DNA from: JAAZZIT01 sp964480525
GTDB lineage: Bacteria; Bacillota; Clostridia; Oscillospirales; Ruminococcaceae
Direction of reading: 5' to 3'
Length of the DNA stretch: 38,354 nt
NCBI GenBank assembly: GCA_964480525.1
Contig: CAYZOV010000015.1
Span: forward strand, 1-38,354
Shown: positions 24,261 to 31,732 of the stretch, piece by piece
Layout: each line of letters starts with the position of its first letter
Numbering within the stretch: position 1 is the first letter of the stretch
The notes under the pieces: model-generated
Database searches by the model: none
Told to the model about the DNA's origin: nothing
What the model saw: the letters and a program-made list of their open reading frames with translations, nothing else
Made by a program: the position numbers and the translations under genes

Positions 24261-25907
24261 ATGAAGGATTTTTATAAAAGATTTGTCGATGAAGAATTTG
24301 ATGAAAAGGGTAATCTTGTTAAGTTTGATTTAAATTGCCCTGAAAACTATAATTTCAGCTATGACGTAATTGACGAAGTTGCTAAAATGTACCCTGACAG
24401 AGTAGCCGTGCATTGGCTTAACGAAGCAGGCGAAGAGCATAAGTTTACGTTTAAGGAACTTTCGGAAAAGTCAAATCAGGTTGCTAATATGTTCAGGGAC
24501 CACGGAGCTAAAAAAGGCGATATGGTTATGGCTGTGCTTAAAAGACACTATGAGTTCTGGTTCTTGGTTTACGGACTTATGAAACTGGGCGTTGTGGTTA
24601 TTCCCGCAACCGACCAGCTTATGGTTAAGGACTATGTGTACAGATTTGAATCTGCGTCTGTAAAGTATGTTGTCGCAACAGGCGAAGGTCATACCGTTGG
24701 CGAAATTGAAAAGTCTTTGGAAAAATATGACGGTATTGCTGAAAAATTTATCACTCACGGGTCAAAGGACGGCTGGACGGATTTTCTTGCTGAAATTGAT
24801 AAATATCCGAAAACCCTTGAAAGAGTTGAAACCAAAGTTGACGAACCTATGCTTTTGTATTTTAGCTCCGGTACAACAGGCTATCCTAAAATGGTTCTTC
24901 ACAGCTATTACTATACGGCAGGTCATATTCTCACCGCAAAACATTGGCACCATGTGGGCGAAGGAACGCTCCATTTGACAATTTCCGATTCGGGTTGGGG
25001 CAAATGTGCATGGGGTAAGCTTTTCGGACAGCTTACTTGTGGTGCAACGGTATTTGTTTATGACTTTGATAAGTTTAACCCTGCTAAAATGCTTCAGATT
25101 ATTCAGGATTATAAAATCACATCTTTCTGCGCTCCGCCGACAATGTACCGTTTCTTCATTAAAGAGGGAATCGAAAATTACGACCTTTCTAACTTGAAGT
25201 ATGCGACCATTGCAGGTGAGGCTCTTAACCCTGAAGTGTTTAAGAAATTCTACGAATATACCGGAATTAAGCTTATGGAGGGATTCGGACAGACCGAAAC
25301 GGTTTTGTGCGTCGCTAACCTCTACGGTATGGAACCTAAGCCGGGTTCAATGGGTAAACCTGTTCCGCTTTATGACGTTGATATTGTTGACGAGGACGGA
25401 AACTCTTTGCCTGTTGGTGAAGTTGGTGAAATGGTTGTCAGAACTAAGAATAACTATCATAAGGCTCTCTTTAAACAGTATTACAGAAATCCGGAGGCTA
25501 CCGAAAAGGCTTGGCATGACGATATTTATCATACAGGCGATACAGCTTGGCGTGACGAGGACGGCTATTTCTGGTATGTGGGCAGAACCGACGACCTTAT
25601 TAAAGCGTCGGGTTACAGAATCGGACCTTTTGAAATTGAAAGCGTTCTTATGGAACACCCGTCTGTTTTGGAATGTGCCGTAACAGGTGCTAAAGACCCA
25701 ATCAGAGGTAATGTTGTTAAGGCTACTATCGTTTTGGCAAAGGGTTGGAAGCCGTCTGACGAACTTGTTAAGGAATTGCAGGTTTATGTAAAGAACGCAA
25801 CAGCACCTTATAAGTACCCTAGAATTGTGGAATTTGTTGACGAACTTCCTAAGACAATTTCGGGTAAAATCAGACGTACCGAAATCAGAGCAAAGGATAA
25901 TCAATAG
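24261..25907 (+). CDS. AMP-forming acyl-CoA synthetase
   Basis: This 548-aa enzyme is of the acyl-adenylate (ANL) superfamily. It activates a carboxylic acid with ATP and then forms the CoA thioester. Motifs are YFSSGTTGYPKMV (ATP loop), the GFGQTETV adenine-site motif, the YHTGDTAWRDEDGYFWYVGRTDDLIKASGYR hinge region given here as several family blocks, and the catalytic K536 in PKTISGKIRR. It resembles medium-chain or acetyl/propionyl-type synthetases; the true acid is unknown. ATG 24261 follows GGAAGGA. The longer TTG start at 24243 precedes that ribosome site and is rejected. Confidence 0.92.
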   Translation: MKDFYKRFVDEEFDEKGNLVKFDLNCPENYNFSYDVIDEVAKMYPDRVAVHWLNEAGEEHKFTFKELSEKSNQVANMFRDHGAKKGDMVMAVLKRHYEFWFLVYGLMKLGVVVIPATDQLMVKDYVYRFESASVKYVVATGEGHTVGEIEKSLEKYDGIAEKFITHGSKDGWTDFLAEIDKYPKTLERVETKVDEPMLLYFSSGTTGYPKMVLHSYYYTAGHILTAKHWHHVGEGTLHLTISDSGWGKCAWGKLFGQLTCGATVFVYDFDKFNPAKMLQIIQDYKITSFCAPPTMYRFFIKEGIENYDLSNLKYATIAGEALNPEVFKKFYEYTGIKLMEGFGQTETVLCVANLYGMEPKPGSMGKPVPLYDVDIVDEDGNSLPVGEVGEMVVRTKNNYHKALFKQYYRNPEATEKAWHDDIYHTGDTAWRDEDGYFWYVGRTDDLIKASGYRIGPFEIESVLMEHPSVLECAVTGAKDPIRGNVVKATIVLAKGWKPSDELVKELQVYVKNATAPYKYPRIVEFVDELPKTISGKIRRTEIRAKDNQ

Positions 25908-25922
25908 TTGAAATATAAGAAA

Positions 25923-25964
25923 ACAGCAGTGATTTTCAAAAAACGGAAATCGCTGTGTTTTCAT
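25923..25964 (+). terminator. Probable terminator after the acyl-CoA synthetase gene
   Basis: ACAGC plus GATTT pair with AAATC plus GCTGT, leaving a three-base bulge, and are followed by a T-rich stretch. It lies 16 bases beyond the stop. Confidence 0.6.
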
Positions 25965-25985
25965 ATTTTCAGAAAGGCAAAAATA

Positions 25986-26576
25986 ATGCTTGTTTACCAA
26001 TATCCGCCAAAAATTGACAGAACAACCATGCAAATGCAGGAATTTAATGCTTCTTTGGAACGCAAAAAATACAAAAAAGACAGCCTGAAAACCGTCTTTT
26101 TGGGTCTTTTGTTGTTTGCTATTTCGTTTTTTGTGCCGTTTGTTCCCGTGAAAATTTTGTTGTATGTATTTTGCCTGTTTCATGTTTTTATGGGGATTTT
26201 AGTGTATAATTACGCAAAAAACATAAATTCAAAGGACAATTTCACAAAAATTTACGACGACCGAATCGAACATTCACAAAAAAGTCCTGTTACTATGCGT
26301 GTTAAAAAGTTTACTGTTTTCTTTGACGACGTGGAAAAATCCTGCCAAAATGTTGTGGGTGAACTTTGTATAACGCTAAAATCAGAGCATAAATCCGTTT
26401 GCCAAGTTGTAACCAAAGACGGTGTTTCGGAAATAAATATCAAAAACAACCAAATCTCCCTATGTTTTCCTGACCCTGAACCGAAATTGTATATAATTAA
26501 CGAATTTTACGAAAAAATTCATTATCCCAAAAAAGTGTATAGGGAAATTATAGATGATGAAGAAGATGAATATTAA
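25986..26576 (+). CDS. Two-helix membrane protein of unknown function
   Basis: This 196-aa protein has a basic N-terminal segment, two hydrophobic helices (about residues 35-55 and 57-75) and a C-terminal cytoplasmic-type domain with alternating beta pattern (FTKIYDDRIEHSQ, KKFTVFFDDVEK, ELCITLKS). This recalls bacterial PH-like or YcxB-like domains, a weak resemblance. It ends in an acidic DDEEDEY tail. ATG 25986 has AAAGGC upstream; a longer frame from TTG 25908 would run through the terminator and lacks a ribosome site. Confidence 0.7.
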   Translation: MLVYQYPPKIDRTTMQMQEFNASLERKKYKKDSLKTVFLGLLLFAISFFVPFVPVKILLYVFCLFHVFMGILVYNYAKNINSKDNFTKIYDDRIEHSQKSPVTMRVKKFTVFFDDVEKSCQNVVGELCITLKSEHKSVCQVVTKDGVSEINIKNNQISLCFPDPEPKLYIINEFYEKIHYPKKVYREIIDDEEDEY

Positions 26577-26642
26577 ATTAGGCTAGATTAACAATAATCT
26601 TTAAACAAAGTTGTTCAAAATATATAATTTTCTTTAAAGCAC

Positions 26643-26671
26643 TTGTTATTTTTGAAATAATAGAGTATAAT
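26643..26671 (+). promoter_or_regulatory. Sigma-A promoter for ireB
   Basis: TTGTTA at 26643-26648 and a perfect TATAAT at 26666-26671 are separated by 17 bases. The leader to the ATG is about 60 bases long and contains a small GCAAA/TTTGC hairpin. Confidence 0.8.
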
Positions 26672-26739
26672 GTAATAGTAGCAAAATTCTTTGCTCGCTA
26701 TTTTACTAAGGTATAAAGCTAATTAAGGAGGAATAGCCA

Positions 26740-26985
26740 ATGCACGACCAGACAATGACCTTTTCCGTCAAGGACGACAAGGAAAAAGAAATGAAAAAAA
26801 CCTTGATGATTATATACGAAGCTTTGAGAGAAAAAGGCTATAATCCGATAAATCAGATTGTGGGGTATATTCTTTCAGAGGACCCGACATACATAACCAC
26901 CTACAACAACGCTCGCAGTCTTATCAGACACATTGACCGTGACGAACTTTTGCAGGCGCTTGTAAAGTCATATTTAAATCATTAA
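26740..26985 (+). CDS. ireB: IreB family regulatory phosphoprotein (UPF0297)
   Basis: This 81-aa protein matches the IreB family end to end, with the conserved IYEALREKGYNPINQIVGYI core, the DPTYITTYNNARSLIR stretch and a terminal VKSYL. In Enterococcus, IreB is phosphorylated on N-terminal threonines by the Ser/Thr kinase IreK and influences cephalosporin resistance; candidate sites here are T5 and T7. AAGGAGG precedes the ATG. In many Firmicutes ireB is followed by ruvX and a DUF1292 gene; here it stands alone with its own promoter and terminator. Confidence 0.95.
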   Translation: MHDQTMTFSVKDDKEKEMKKTLMIIYEALREKGYNPINQIVGYILSEDPTYITTYNNARSLIRHIDRDELLQALVKSYLNH

Positions 26986-26995
26986 AGAAAATTTA

Positions 26996-27028
26996 GGTGC
27001 GAACTTTTTTCAAGGTCGCACCTTTTTT
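26996..27028 (+). terminator. Terminator after ireB
   Basis: A 7-bp stem (GGTGCGA with TCGCACC) is followed by six T. Confidence 0.88.
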
Positions 27029-27037
27029 CTTGAACTT

Positions 27038-27247
27038 TTACTGTTTATCTTTTTTTGAAATTGAACTTTCGGCGTTTGCCTGTTTGTCAGATTTTGTAAT
27101 TGCTTTTGGTATAAAGCTGAACATTTCGTTGTAGGCTTCAAGTTCGGTTTGGCTGTTTTGCCCCGACGGAATTAAGCCTGTCATTTCGCCCGTACTGCAC
27201 ACGGGACAATCTTCGTCAAGGTTAATATTTCTTTTTTCATTTTTCAA
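27038..27247 (-). CDS. Small hypothetical protein with CxxC
   Basis: This short hydrophilic protein of about 69 aa is not recognised. It has one CPVC pair (CPVCSTGEMTGL) near the N-terminus, an acidic middle and a Ser/Lys-rich C-terminus. The frame also opens at ATG 27256, but that lies one base after the AAAGGAG ribosome site; TTG 27247, nine bases from that site, is the better start, and an ATG a few codons later is also possible. It lies downstream of the rex terminator with no clear promoter. A metal- or redox-binding peptide is possible; coding status is moderately supported by the ribosome site. Confidence 0.55.
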   Translation of the reverse strand: MKNEKRNINLDEDCPVCSTGEMTGLIPSGQNSQTELEAYNEMFSFIPKAITKSDKQANAESSISKKDKQ

Positions 27248-27286
27248 GCTAAACATCTCCTTTCGGTTAGTATTCCCGAAAACAAA

Positions 27287-27322
27287 AAATCGAACCTGAA
27301 AATTTTTTTCAAGTTCGATTAT
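27287..27322 (-). terminator. Terminator after rex
   Basis: On the minus strand ATCGAACTTGAAAA pairs with TTTTCAGGTTCGAT (one mismatch) and is followed by a T run. Confidence 0.85.
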
Positions 27323-27325
27323 TTT

Positions 27326-27961
27326 TTATTCAAGATGGTTAGCGTTATACGAAAGGGTCAGCAAGCTGTCGCCCAAGTGAACATTTTCAACTGCGATACC
27401 CTCGTAATCAAGCCCTAAATCGTAGTGGCTAAAGTTCCAAAATGCTTTAACCCCAAGCTTTATAAGACTGTCGGCAATGCTCTGTGTGTTAGCTTTCGGA
27501 ATACATAGCACAGCTACCATAGGTTCGTTTTCTTTGCAAAAATCTTCAAGTTCATCTGTGTGCTTAATTTTTATCCCCGAAACCTCAACCCCCGTAAGGT
27601 CAGGGTTTTGGTCAAAAATTCCGATAAGCTTACAGCCACGGGTTTCAAAATTTATGTGTGTGGCAATGGCTCTGCCCAAATTACCTGCACCAATTAAAAT
27701 TGTCTTGAAATTTTTGTCTACGCCCAAAATTTTTCCGATTTCTTTGTGGAGTTCCTCAACGTTGTAACCATACCCTTGCTGTCCGAATCCGCCGAAACAG
27801 TTTAAATCCTGACGAATTTGCGACGCTGTTAATTTCATTCTTAACGAAAGTTCTCTTGAAGAAATCCGTTCAACACCGTCTTTTAAAAGTTCGCCCAAAA
27901 ACCGATAATAGCGGGGAAGTCTTTTGATAACGGAATTTGAAACATTCACGTTTTTAGCCAT
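27326..27961 (-). CDS. rex: Redox-sensing transcriptional repressor Rex
   Basis: This 211-aa repressor senses the NADH/NAD+ ratio and typically controls fermentation and respiration genes. The N-terminal winged helix (residues 1-80) includes LPRYYRFLGELL, SRELSLRMKLTASQIRQDL and the wing GGFGQQGYGY. The Rossmann domain has GAGNLGRA at 91-98. The C-terminal swapped helix ends with the typical FWNFSHYDL and LTLSYNANHLE region. AAGGAG precedes the ATG. It follows icd by 21 bases and is the last gene of the acn operon. Confidence 0.97.
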   Translation of the reverse strand: MAKNVNVSNSVIKRLPRYYRFLGELLKDGVERISSRELSLRMKLTASQIRQDLNCFGGFGQQGYGYNVEELHKEIGKILGVDKNFKTILIGAGNLGRAIATHINFETRGCKLIGIFDQNPDLTGVEVSGIKIKHTDELEDFCKENEPMVAVLCIPKANTQSIADSLIKLGVKAFWNFSHYDLGLDYEGIAVENVHLGDSLLTLSYNANHLE

Positions 27962-27982
27962 TGTTGATTACTCCTTTAAAAA

Positions 27983-29191
27983 TTAAAGCATTTCTTTAAG
28001 TCTTGTACCAACCTCAACAAGGAAGTCCTCTGTGTTTACCTTTCTCTTGTTTTCCAAAGTTGAAAGCAAATAAAGGTCGCCTGTCATTACGCCGTCCTCA
28101 ATAGTCTTGATTGTAGCTTTTTCAAGACAATCCGCAAAGTTCATAAGTTCAGGGAGATTGTCAAGTTCACCTCTCTTACGCAATGCACCGCTCCAAGCGA
28201 AAATTGTAGCAACAGAGTTTGTAGAGGTTCCTTCGCCTTTGAGATGTTTGTAATAATGACGCTGAACAGTTCCGTGTGCAGCTTCGTATTCGTAAATTCC
28301 CTCTGGTGAAACAAGTACCGACGTCATCATAGCAAGCGAGCCATATGCTGTCGCTACCATATCTGACATTACGTCACCGTCGTAGTTTTTGCAAGCCCAA
28401 ATGTAACCGCCGTTTGAACGGATAACTCTTGCTACTGCGTCGTCAATAAGTGTGTAGAAATATTCAATGCCAGCAGCTTCAAATTTTTCTTTGTACTCTG
28501 CGTCGTAAATTTCCTGGAAAATATCCTTAAATGTGTGGTCGTATTTCTTAGAAATTGTATCCTTTGTTGCAAACCAAACGTCCTGTTTCATATCAAGTGC
28601 AAAGTTAAAGCAAGCTCTGGCGAAAGAACCGATTGAATCGCTCTTGTTATGAAGTCCCTGAATAATTCCGTCACATTCAAAGTTGTAAATTGTTTCCTTT
28701 GAAACATTTCCGTTCTTGTCTGTTACGCAAAGTTCAGCCTTTGCACCTGCAGGAACTTTCATTTCTACGTTTTTATAAACGTCACCGTAAGCGTGACGAG
28801 CGATAGTAATAGGTTTTGTCCAAGTAGGAATGTATGGTGTAATTCCCTTAACGAGAATAGGTGTTCTGAAAACTGTACCATCAAGAATAGCTCTGATTGT
28901 GCCGTTTGGAGATTTCCACATTTCTTTAAGGTTGTATTCAGGCATTCTTGCAGCGTTAGGTGTAATTGTTGCACACTTAACGGCTACACCGTACTTCTTT
29001 GTAGCGTTTGCCGAATCAATAGTAACCTGGTCGTTGGTTTCGTTTCTGTGAACAAGACCGAGGTCGTAGTATTCGCTTTTAAGGTCAACAAATGGATTGA
29101 TGAGAATGTCCTTGATTTCCTGCCAGATAATTCTGGTCATTTCGTCGCCGTCCATTTCAACAAGCGGTGTTTTCATTTGAATTTTTGCCAT
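27983..29191 (-). CDS. icd: NADP-dependent isocitrate dehydrogenase (dimeric, eukaryotic-like type)
   Basis: This 402-aa enzyme decarboxylates isocitrate to 2-oxoglutarate. It belongs to the subfamily shared with eukaryotic NADP enzymes: PLVEMDGDEMTRIIW near the start, the ATKKYGVAVKCATITPN block, and the substrate loop KSPNGTIR (S94, N96, R100) plus R109. The metal-binding Asp region lies in DDAVARVIRSNGGYIWACKNYDGDV. ATG 29191 follows GGGAGGT; the longer frame from 29239 overlaps the small membrane gene and is rejected. Neighbouring aconitase supplies its substrate, and the product mainly feeds glutamate synthesis in clostridia. Confidence 0.96.
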   Translation of the reverse strand: MAKIQMKTPLVEMDGDEMTRIIWQEIKDILINPFVDLKSEYYDLGLVHRNETNDQVTIDSANATKKYGVAVKCATITPNAARMPEYNLKEMWKSPNGTIRAILDGTVFRTPILVKGITPYIPTWTKPITIARHAYGDVYKNVEMKVPAGAKAELCVTDKNGNVSKETIYNFECDGIIQGLHNKSDSIGSFARACFNFALDMKQDVWFATKDTISKKYDHTFKDIFQEIYDAEYKEKFEAAGIEYFYTLIDDAVARVIRSNGGYIWACKNYDGDVMSDMVATAYGSLAMMTSVLVSPEGIYEYEAAHGTVQRHYYKHLKGEGTSTNSVATIFAWSGALRKRGELDNLPELMNFADCLEKATIKTIEDGVMTGDLYLLSTLENKRKVNTEDFLVEVGTRLKEML

Positions 29192-29214
29192 AATTTTTAC
29201 CTCCCGTGATTTAA

Positions 29215-29412
29215 TTAAACCGTGTATTTGTAAATCCATACAAAAAATAATCCAATAAAAACTGCAAGAATTATAAACATTATCAAATAAGGTTTTATCT
29301 GTTCTTTTATAGGTATTTTTTGCTTTCTGAAATTTTGTAAATTTTTAAGGGGTAAACTATTTAGCGAGTAAATTACAACCGAAACTGTCAAGATTGGTAT
29401 AATAAGCTTCAT
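29215..29412 (-). CDS. Small two-helix membrane protein
   Basis: This 65-aa protein is not recognised. It has an N-terminal hydrophobic helix (residues 2-18), a basic loop (FRKQKIPIKEQ) and a second helix (about 42-60). A strong AAGGGGGAA ribosome site precedes its ATG. It lies between acn (31 bases away) and icd (23 bases away) on the same strand, so it is co-transcribed with them. A role in membrane tethering of TCA enzymes or in small-molecule export is speculation. Confidence 0.7.
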   Translation of the reverse strand: MKLIIPILTVSVVIYSLNSLPLKNLQNFRKQKIPIKEQIKPYLIMFIILAVFIGLFFVWIYKYTV

Positions 29413-29443
29413 AGTTATTCCCCCTTAAAATTATTTAGTTAAG

Positions 29444-31381
29444 TTACTTCATTGATTCTCTGGTGTAATCGAGAAGTCCTCCAGCCAAAACGATGTCTTT
29501 AGTTCTGCCTGTAAGCTCGCAAAGTACAGGAATTTCCACGCCTGTTGTCTTGTTTACAACAGTAAGCTGTGTTTTGCCGTCCTCAATAGCTTTTCTAACG
29601 TCTGCAAGAACAAGTTCGTCGCCCTGTGAAATCTTTTCGTAATCGTCCTCGTTTACAAATGTAAGTGGCAAAATACCTGCGTTAATGAGGTTTGCTCTGT
29701 GAATACGAGCGAATGATTTAACGAGTACAGCCTTAACGCCGAGGTAGAGTGGAGCAAGTGCTGCGTGTTCTCTTGAAGAACCCTGTCCGTAGTTTGAACC
29801 GCCTACGATAATGCTTTTGCCGAGTGACAATGCTCTTTCAGGGAAGCTTTCGTCACATACAGCGAAACAATGTTTTGAAATAGCAGGAATATTTGAACGA
29901 AGTGGCAAAATCTTTGCACCTGCCGGCATAATGTGGTCGGTAGTAATATTGTCGCCGACTTTAAGCGAGCAAGCCGCTTCAATAGATTCATCAAGCGGTG
30001 ACGTAGCAGGGAATGGCTTGATGTTTGGTCCACGGAGAACCTCTACGCTGTCCATGTCCTTTTCATCAACAGGTGGAACTATCATATTGTCGTTAATTTC
30101 AAATACTTCAGGGAGCTTAAATTCCGGCATATCTCCGAGCTTTCTTGGGTCAACAAGCACGCCTGCGATAGCCGACGCAGCAGCAAGTTCAGGAGAAACA
30201 AGGTAAATCTGTCCGTCCTTTGTTCCTGAACGTCCCTCAAAGTTTCTGTTAAATGTTCTCAATGAAATACCCTTAGAGTTTGGCGACTGTCCCATACCGA
30301 TACAAGGGCCGCAAGCAGATTCCAAAATTCTGGCACCTGCGTCAATCATAATTGACAAAGCGCCGTTCTTAGCAAGCATATTCAAAACCTGTTTTGAACC
30401 CGGAGCGATAGAAAGTGATACGTCAGGGTGAACAGTTTTGCCCTTTAAAATGTGTGCAACCTTGAGCATATCAAGAAGTGATGAGTTTGTGCAAGAACCG
30501 ATACAAACCTGGTCAATCTTCATTCCCTCAAGTTCCGTTGCAGACTTGATGTTGTCAGGTGAATGTGGACAAGCAGCCATTGGTGCAAGTTCCGAAAGAT
30601 TGATTTGAATTACTTCGTCGTAAACTGCGTCCTCGTCAGCAGAAAGTTCAACCCAAACGTCCTCTCTTTCCTGTGCTTTCAAAAATGCTCTTGTAATTTC
30701 GTCAGATGGGAAGATAGAAGTTGTTGCACCTAGTTCGGCACCCATATTTGTAATTGTTGCTCTTTCAGGAACAGAAAGTGTTTTAACACCATCTCCGCAA
30801 TATTCGATAACTTTACCAACACCGCCCTTAACAGACATTCTTCTCAAAACTTCAAGAATTACGTCCTTTGCGGCAACCCAGGAATTAAGTTTGCCTGTAA
30901 GTTCAACCTTAACGATTTTCGGATAAGTAATATAGTATGCTCCGCCACCCATAGCAACAGCAACGTCAAGTCCGCCTGCACCAATGGCAATCATACCGAT
31001 TCCGCCACCTGTCGGTGTGTGGCTGTCCGAACCGATGAGAGTTTTGCCAGGAACGCCGAATCTTTCAAGGTGTACCTGATGACAAATGCCGTTACCCGGT
31101 CTTGAAAAATAAATACCGTGCTTTTTAGCAACTGAACCGATAAATCTGTGGTCGTCGGCATTTTCAAAACCTGACTGAAGTGTGTTGTGGTCGATGTATG
31201 CAACCGAGCGTTCTGTCTTAACTCTCGGAACACCCATTGCCTCAAATTCAAGATAAGCCATAGTACCTGTTGCGTCCTGTGTAAGGGTCTGGTCGATACG
31301 AATACCGATTTCGTTACCCTTTACAAATTCACCGTCAACAAGATGTGCTTTTAAGATTTTTTCTGTTAATGTCAAACCCAT
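29444..31381 (-). CDS. acn: Aconitate hydratase
   Basis: This 645-aa enzyme interconverts citrate and isocitrate with a 4Fe-4S cluster. The cluster cysteines are C297 (CIGSCTNSS), C357 and C360 (CGPCIGMG). The substrate-binding SDSHTPTGGGIGMIA and the swivel domain GGSNYGQGSSREHAA are present. The length fits the clostridial/mitochondrial-like group rather than the roughly 900-aa AcnA/IRP group. ATG 31381 with AAAGGA upstream is preferred to the longer TTG-type frame at 31408, which lies in the promoter palindrome. It is the first gene of acn / small membrane protein / icd / rex. Confidence 0.96.
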   Translation of the reverse strand: MGLTLTEKILKAHLVDGEFVKGNEIGIRIDQTLTQDATGTMAYLEFEAMGVPRVKTERSVAYIDHNTLQSGFENADDHRFIGSVAKKHGIYFSRPGNGICHQVHLERFGVPGKTLIGSDSHTPTGGGIGMIAIGAGGLDVAVAMGGGAYYITYPKIVKVELTGKLNSWVAAKDVILEVLRRMSVKGGVGKVIEYCGDGVKTLSVPERATITNMGAELGATTSIFPSDEITRAFLKAQEREDVWVELSADEDAVYDEVIQINLSELAPMAACPHSPDNIKSATELEGMKIDQVCIGSCTNSSLLDMLKVAHILKGKTVHPDVSLSIAPGSKQVLNMLAKNGALSIMIDAGARILESACGPCIGMGQSPNSKGISLRTFNRNFEGRSGTKDGQIYLVSPELAAASAIAGVLVDPRKLGDMPEFKLPEVFEINDNMIVPPVDEKDMDSVEVLRGPNIKPFPATSPLDESIEAACSLKVGDNITTDHIMPAGAKILPLRSNIPAISKHCFAVCDESFPERALSLGKSIIVGGSNYGQGSSREHAALAPLYLGVKAVLVKSFARIHRANLINAGILPLTFVNEDDYEKISQGDELVLADVRKAIEDGKTQLTVVNKTTGVEIPVLCELTGRTKDIVLAGGLLDYTRESMK

Positions 31382-31406
31382 TTCTTTAACATCCTTTCTT
31401 AAAATC

Positions 31407-31449
31407 AATAGTACATTACTATTTTAGTCTAAAATACGTCATTTGTCAA
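31407..31449 (-). promoter_or_regulatory. acn promoter with two overlapping palindromes
   Basis: On the minus strand TTGACA (31444-31449) and TAAAAT (31421-31426) are separated by 17 bases. Two perfect inverted repeats cover the -10 and start region: AATAGTA-CAT-TACTATT at 31407-31423 and ATTTTAG-T-CTAAAAT at 31421-31435. They look like operator sites for an unidentified regulator. The rest of the 350-base gap to the next gene (31450-31566) holds nothing else I recognise. Confidence 0.75.
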
Positions 31450-31566
31450 GAAAATAACAACACTATTCACGAAAACTTTTTTTAATTTAATTACATTATT
31501 CTTTCTGAACGGGTTTAAACGGGGAATTAACACATTTTTTAATGGTCAAAGTTTGGGTTTTGTCTA

Positions 31567-31595
31567 TTGACATAACGAAAAAATAATCCTAAAAT
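31567..31595 (+). promoter_or_regulatory. Upstream promoter of the lipoprotein/atp operon (P2)
   Basis: TTGACA at 31567-31572 and TAAAAT at 31590-31595 are separated by 17 bases. Confidence 0.65.
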
Positions 31596-31655
31596 AAAGA
31601 TAAGGCATTATGTGTGAAAATTTTGTGATATTCCATTGGTTTTTGGAAATTATAC

Positions 31656-31684
31656 TTGAAAAATTCAAATTTAAATGTTACAAT
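31656..31684 (+). promoter_or_regulatory. Proximal promoter of the lipoprotein/atp operon (P1)
   Basis: TTGAAA at 31656-31661 and TACAAT at 31679-31684 are separated by 17 bases, about 30 bases before a GGAGGTGAG ribosome site. Confidence 0.75.
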
Positions 31685-31732
31685 AGAATAGAAAAATTAT
31701 ATTCAACCCCAAAACGGAGGTGAGTTTACTTA

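Noticed and set aside
25347..26183. 278-codon minus-strand frame across the acyl-CoA synthetase end
   Set aside because: It spans a terminator and two genes on the other strand and shows no protein family features.
31614..31640. Rex site upstream of the lipoprotein gene
   Set aside because: The two GTGA strings are direct, not inverted, repeats, so they do not form a Rex operator.
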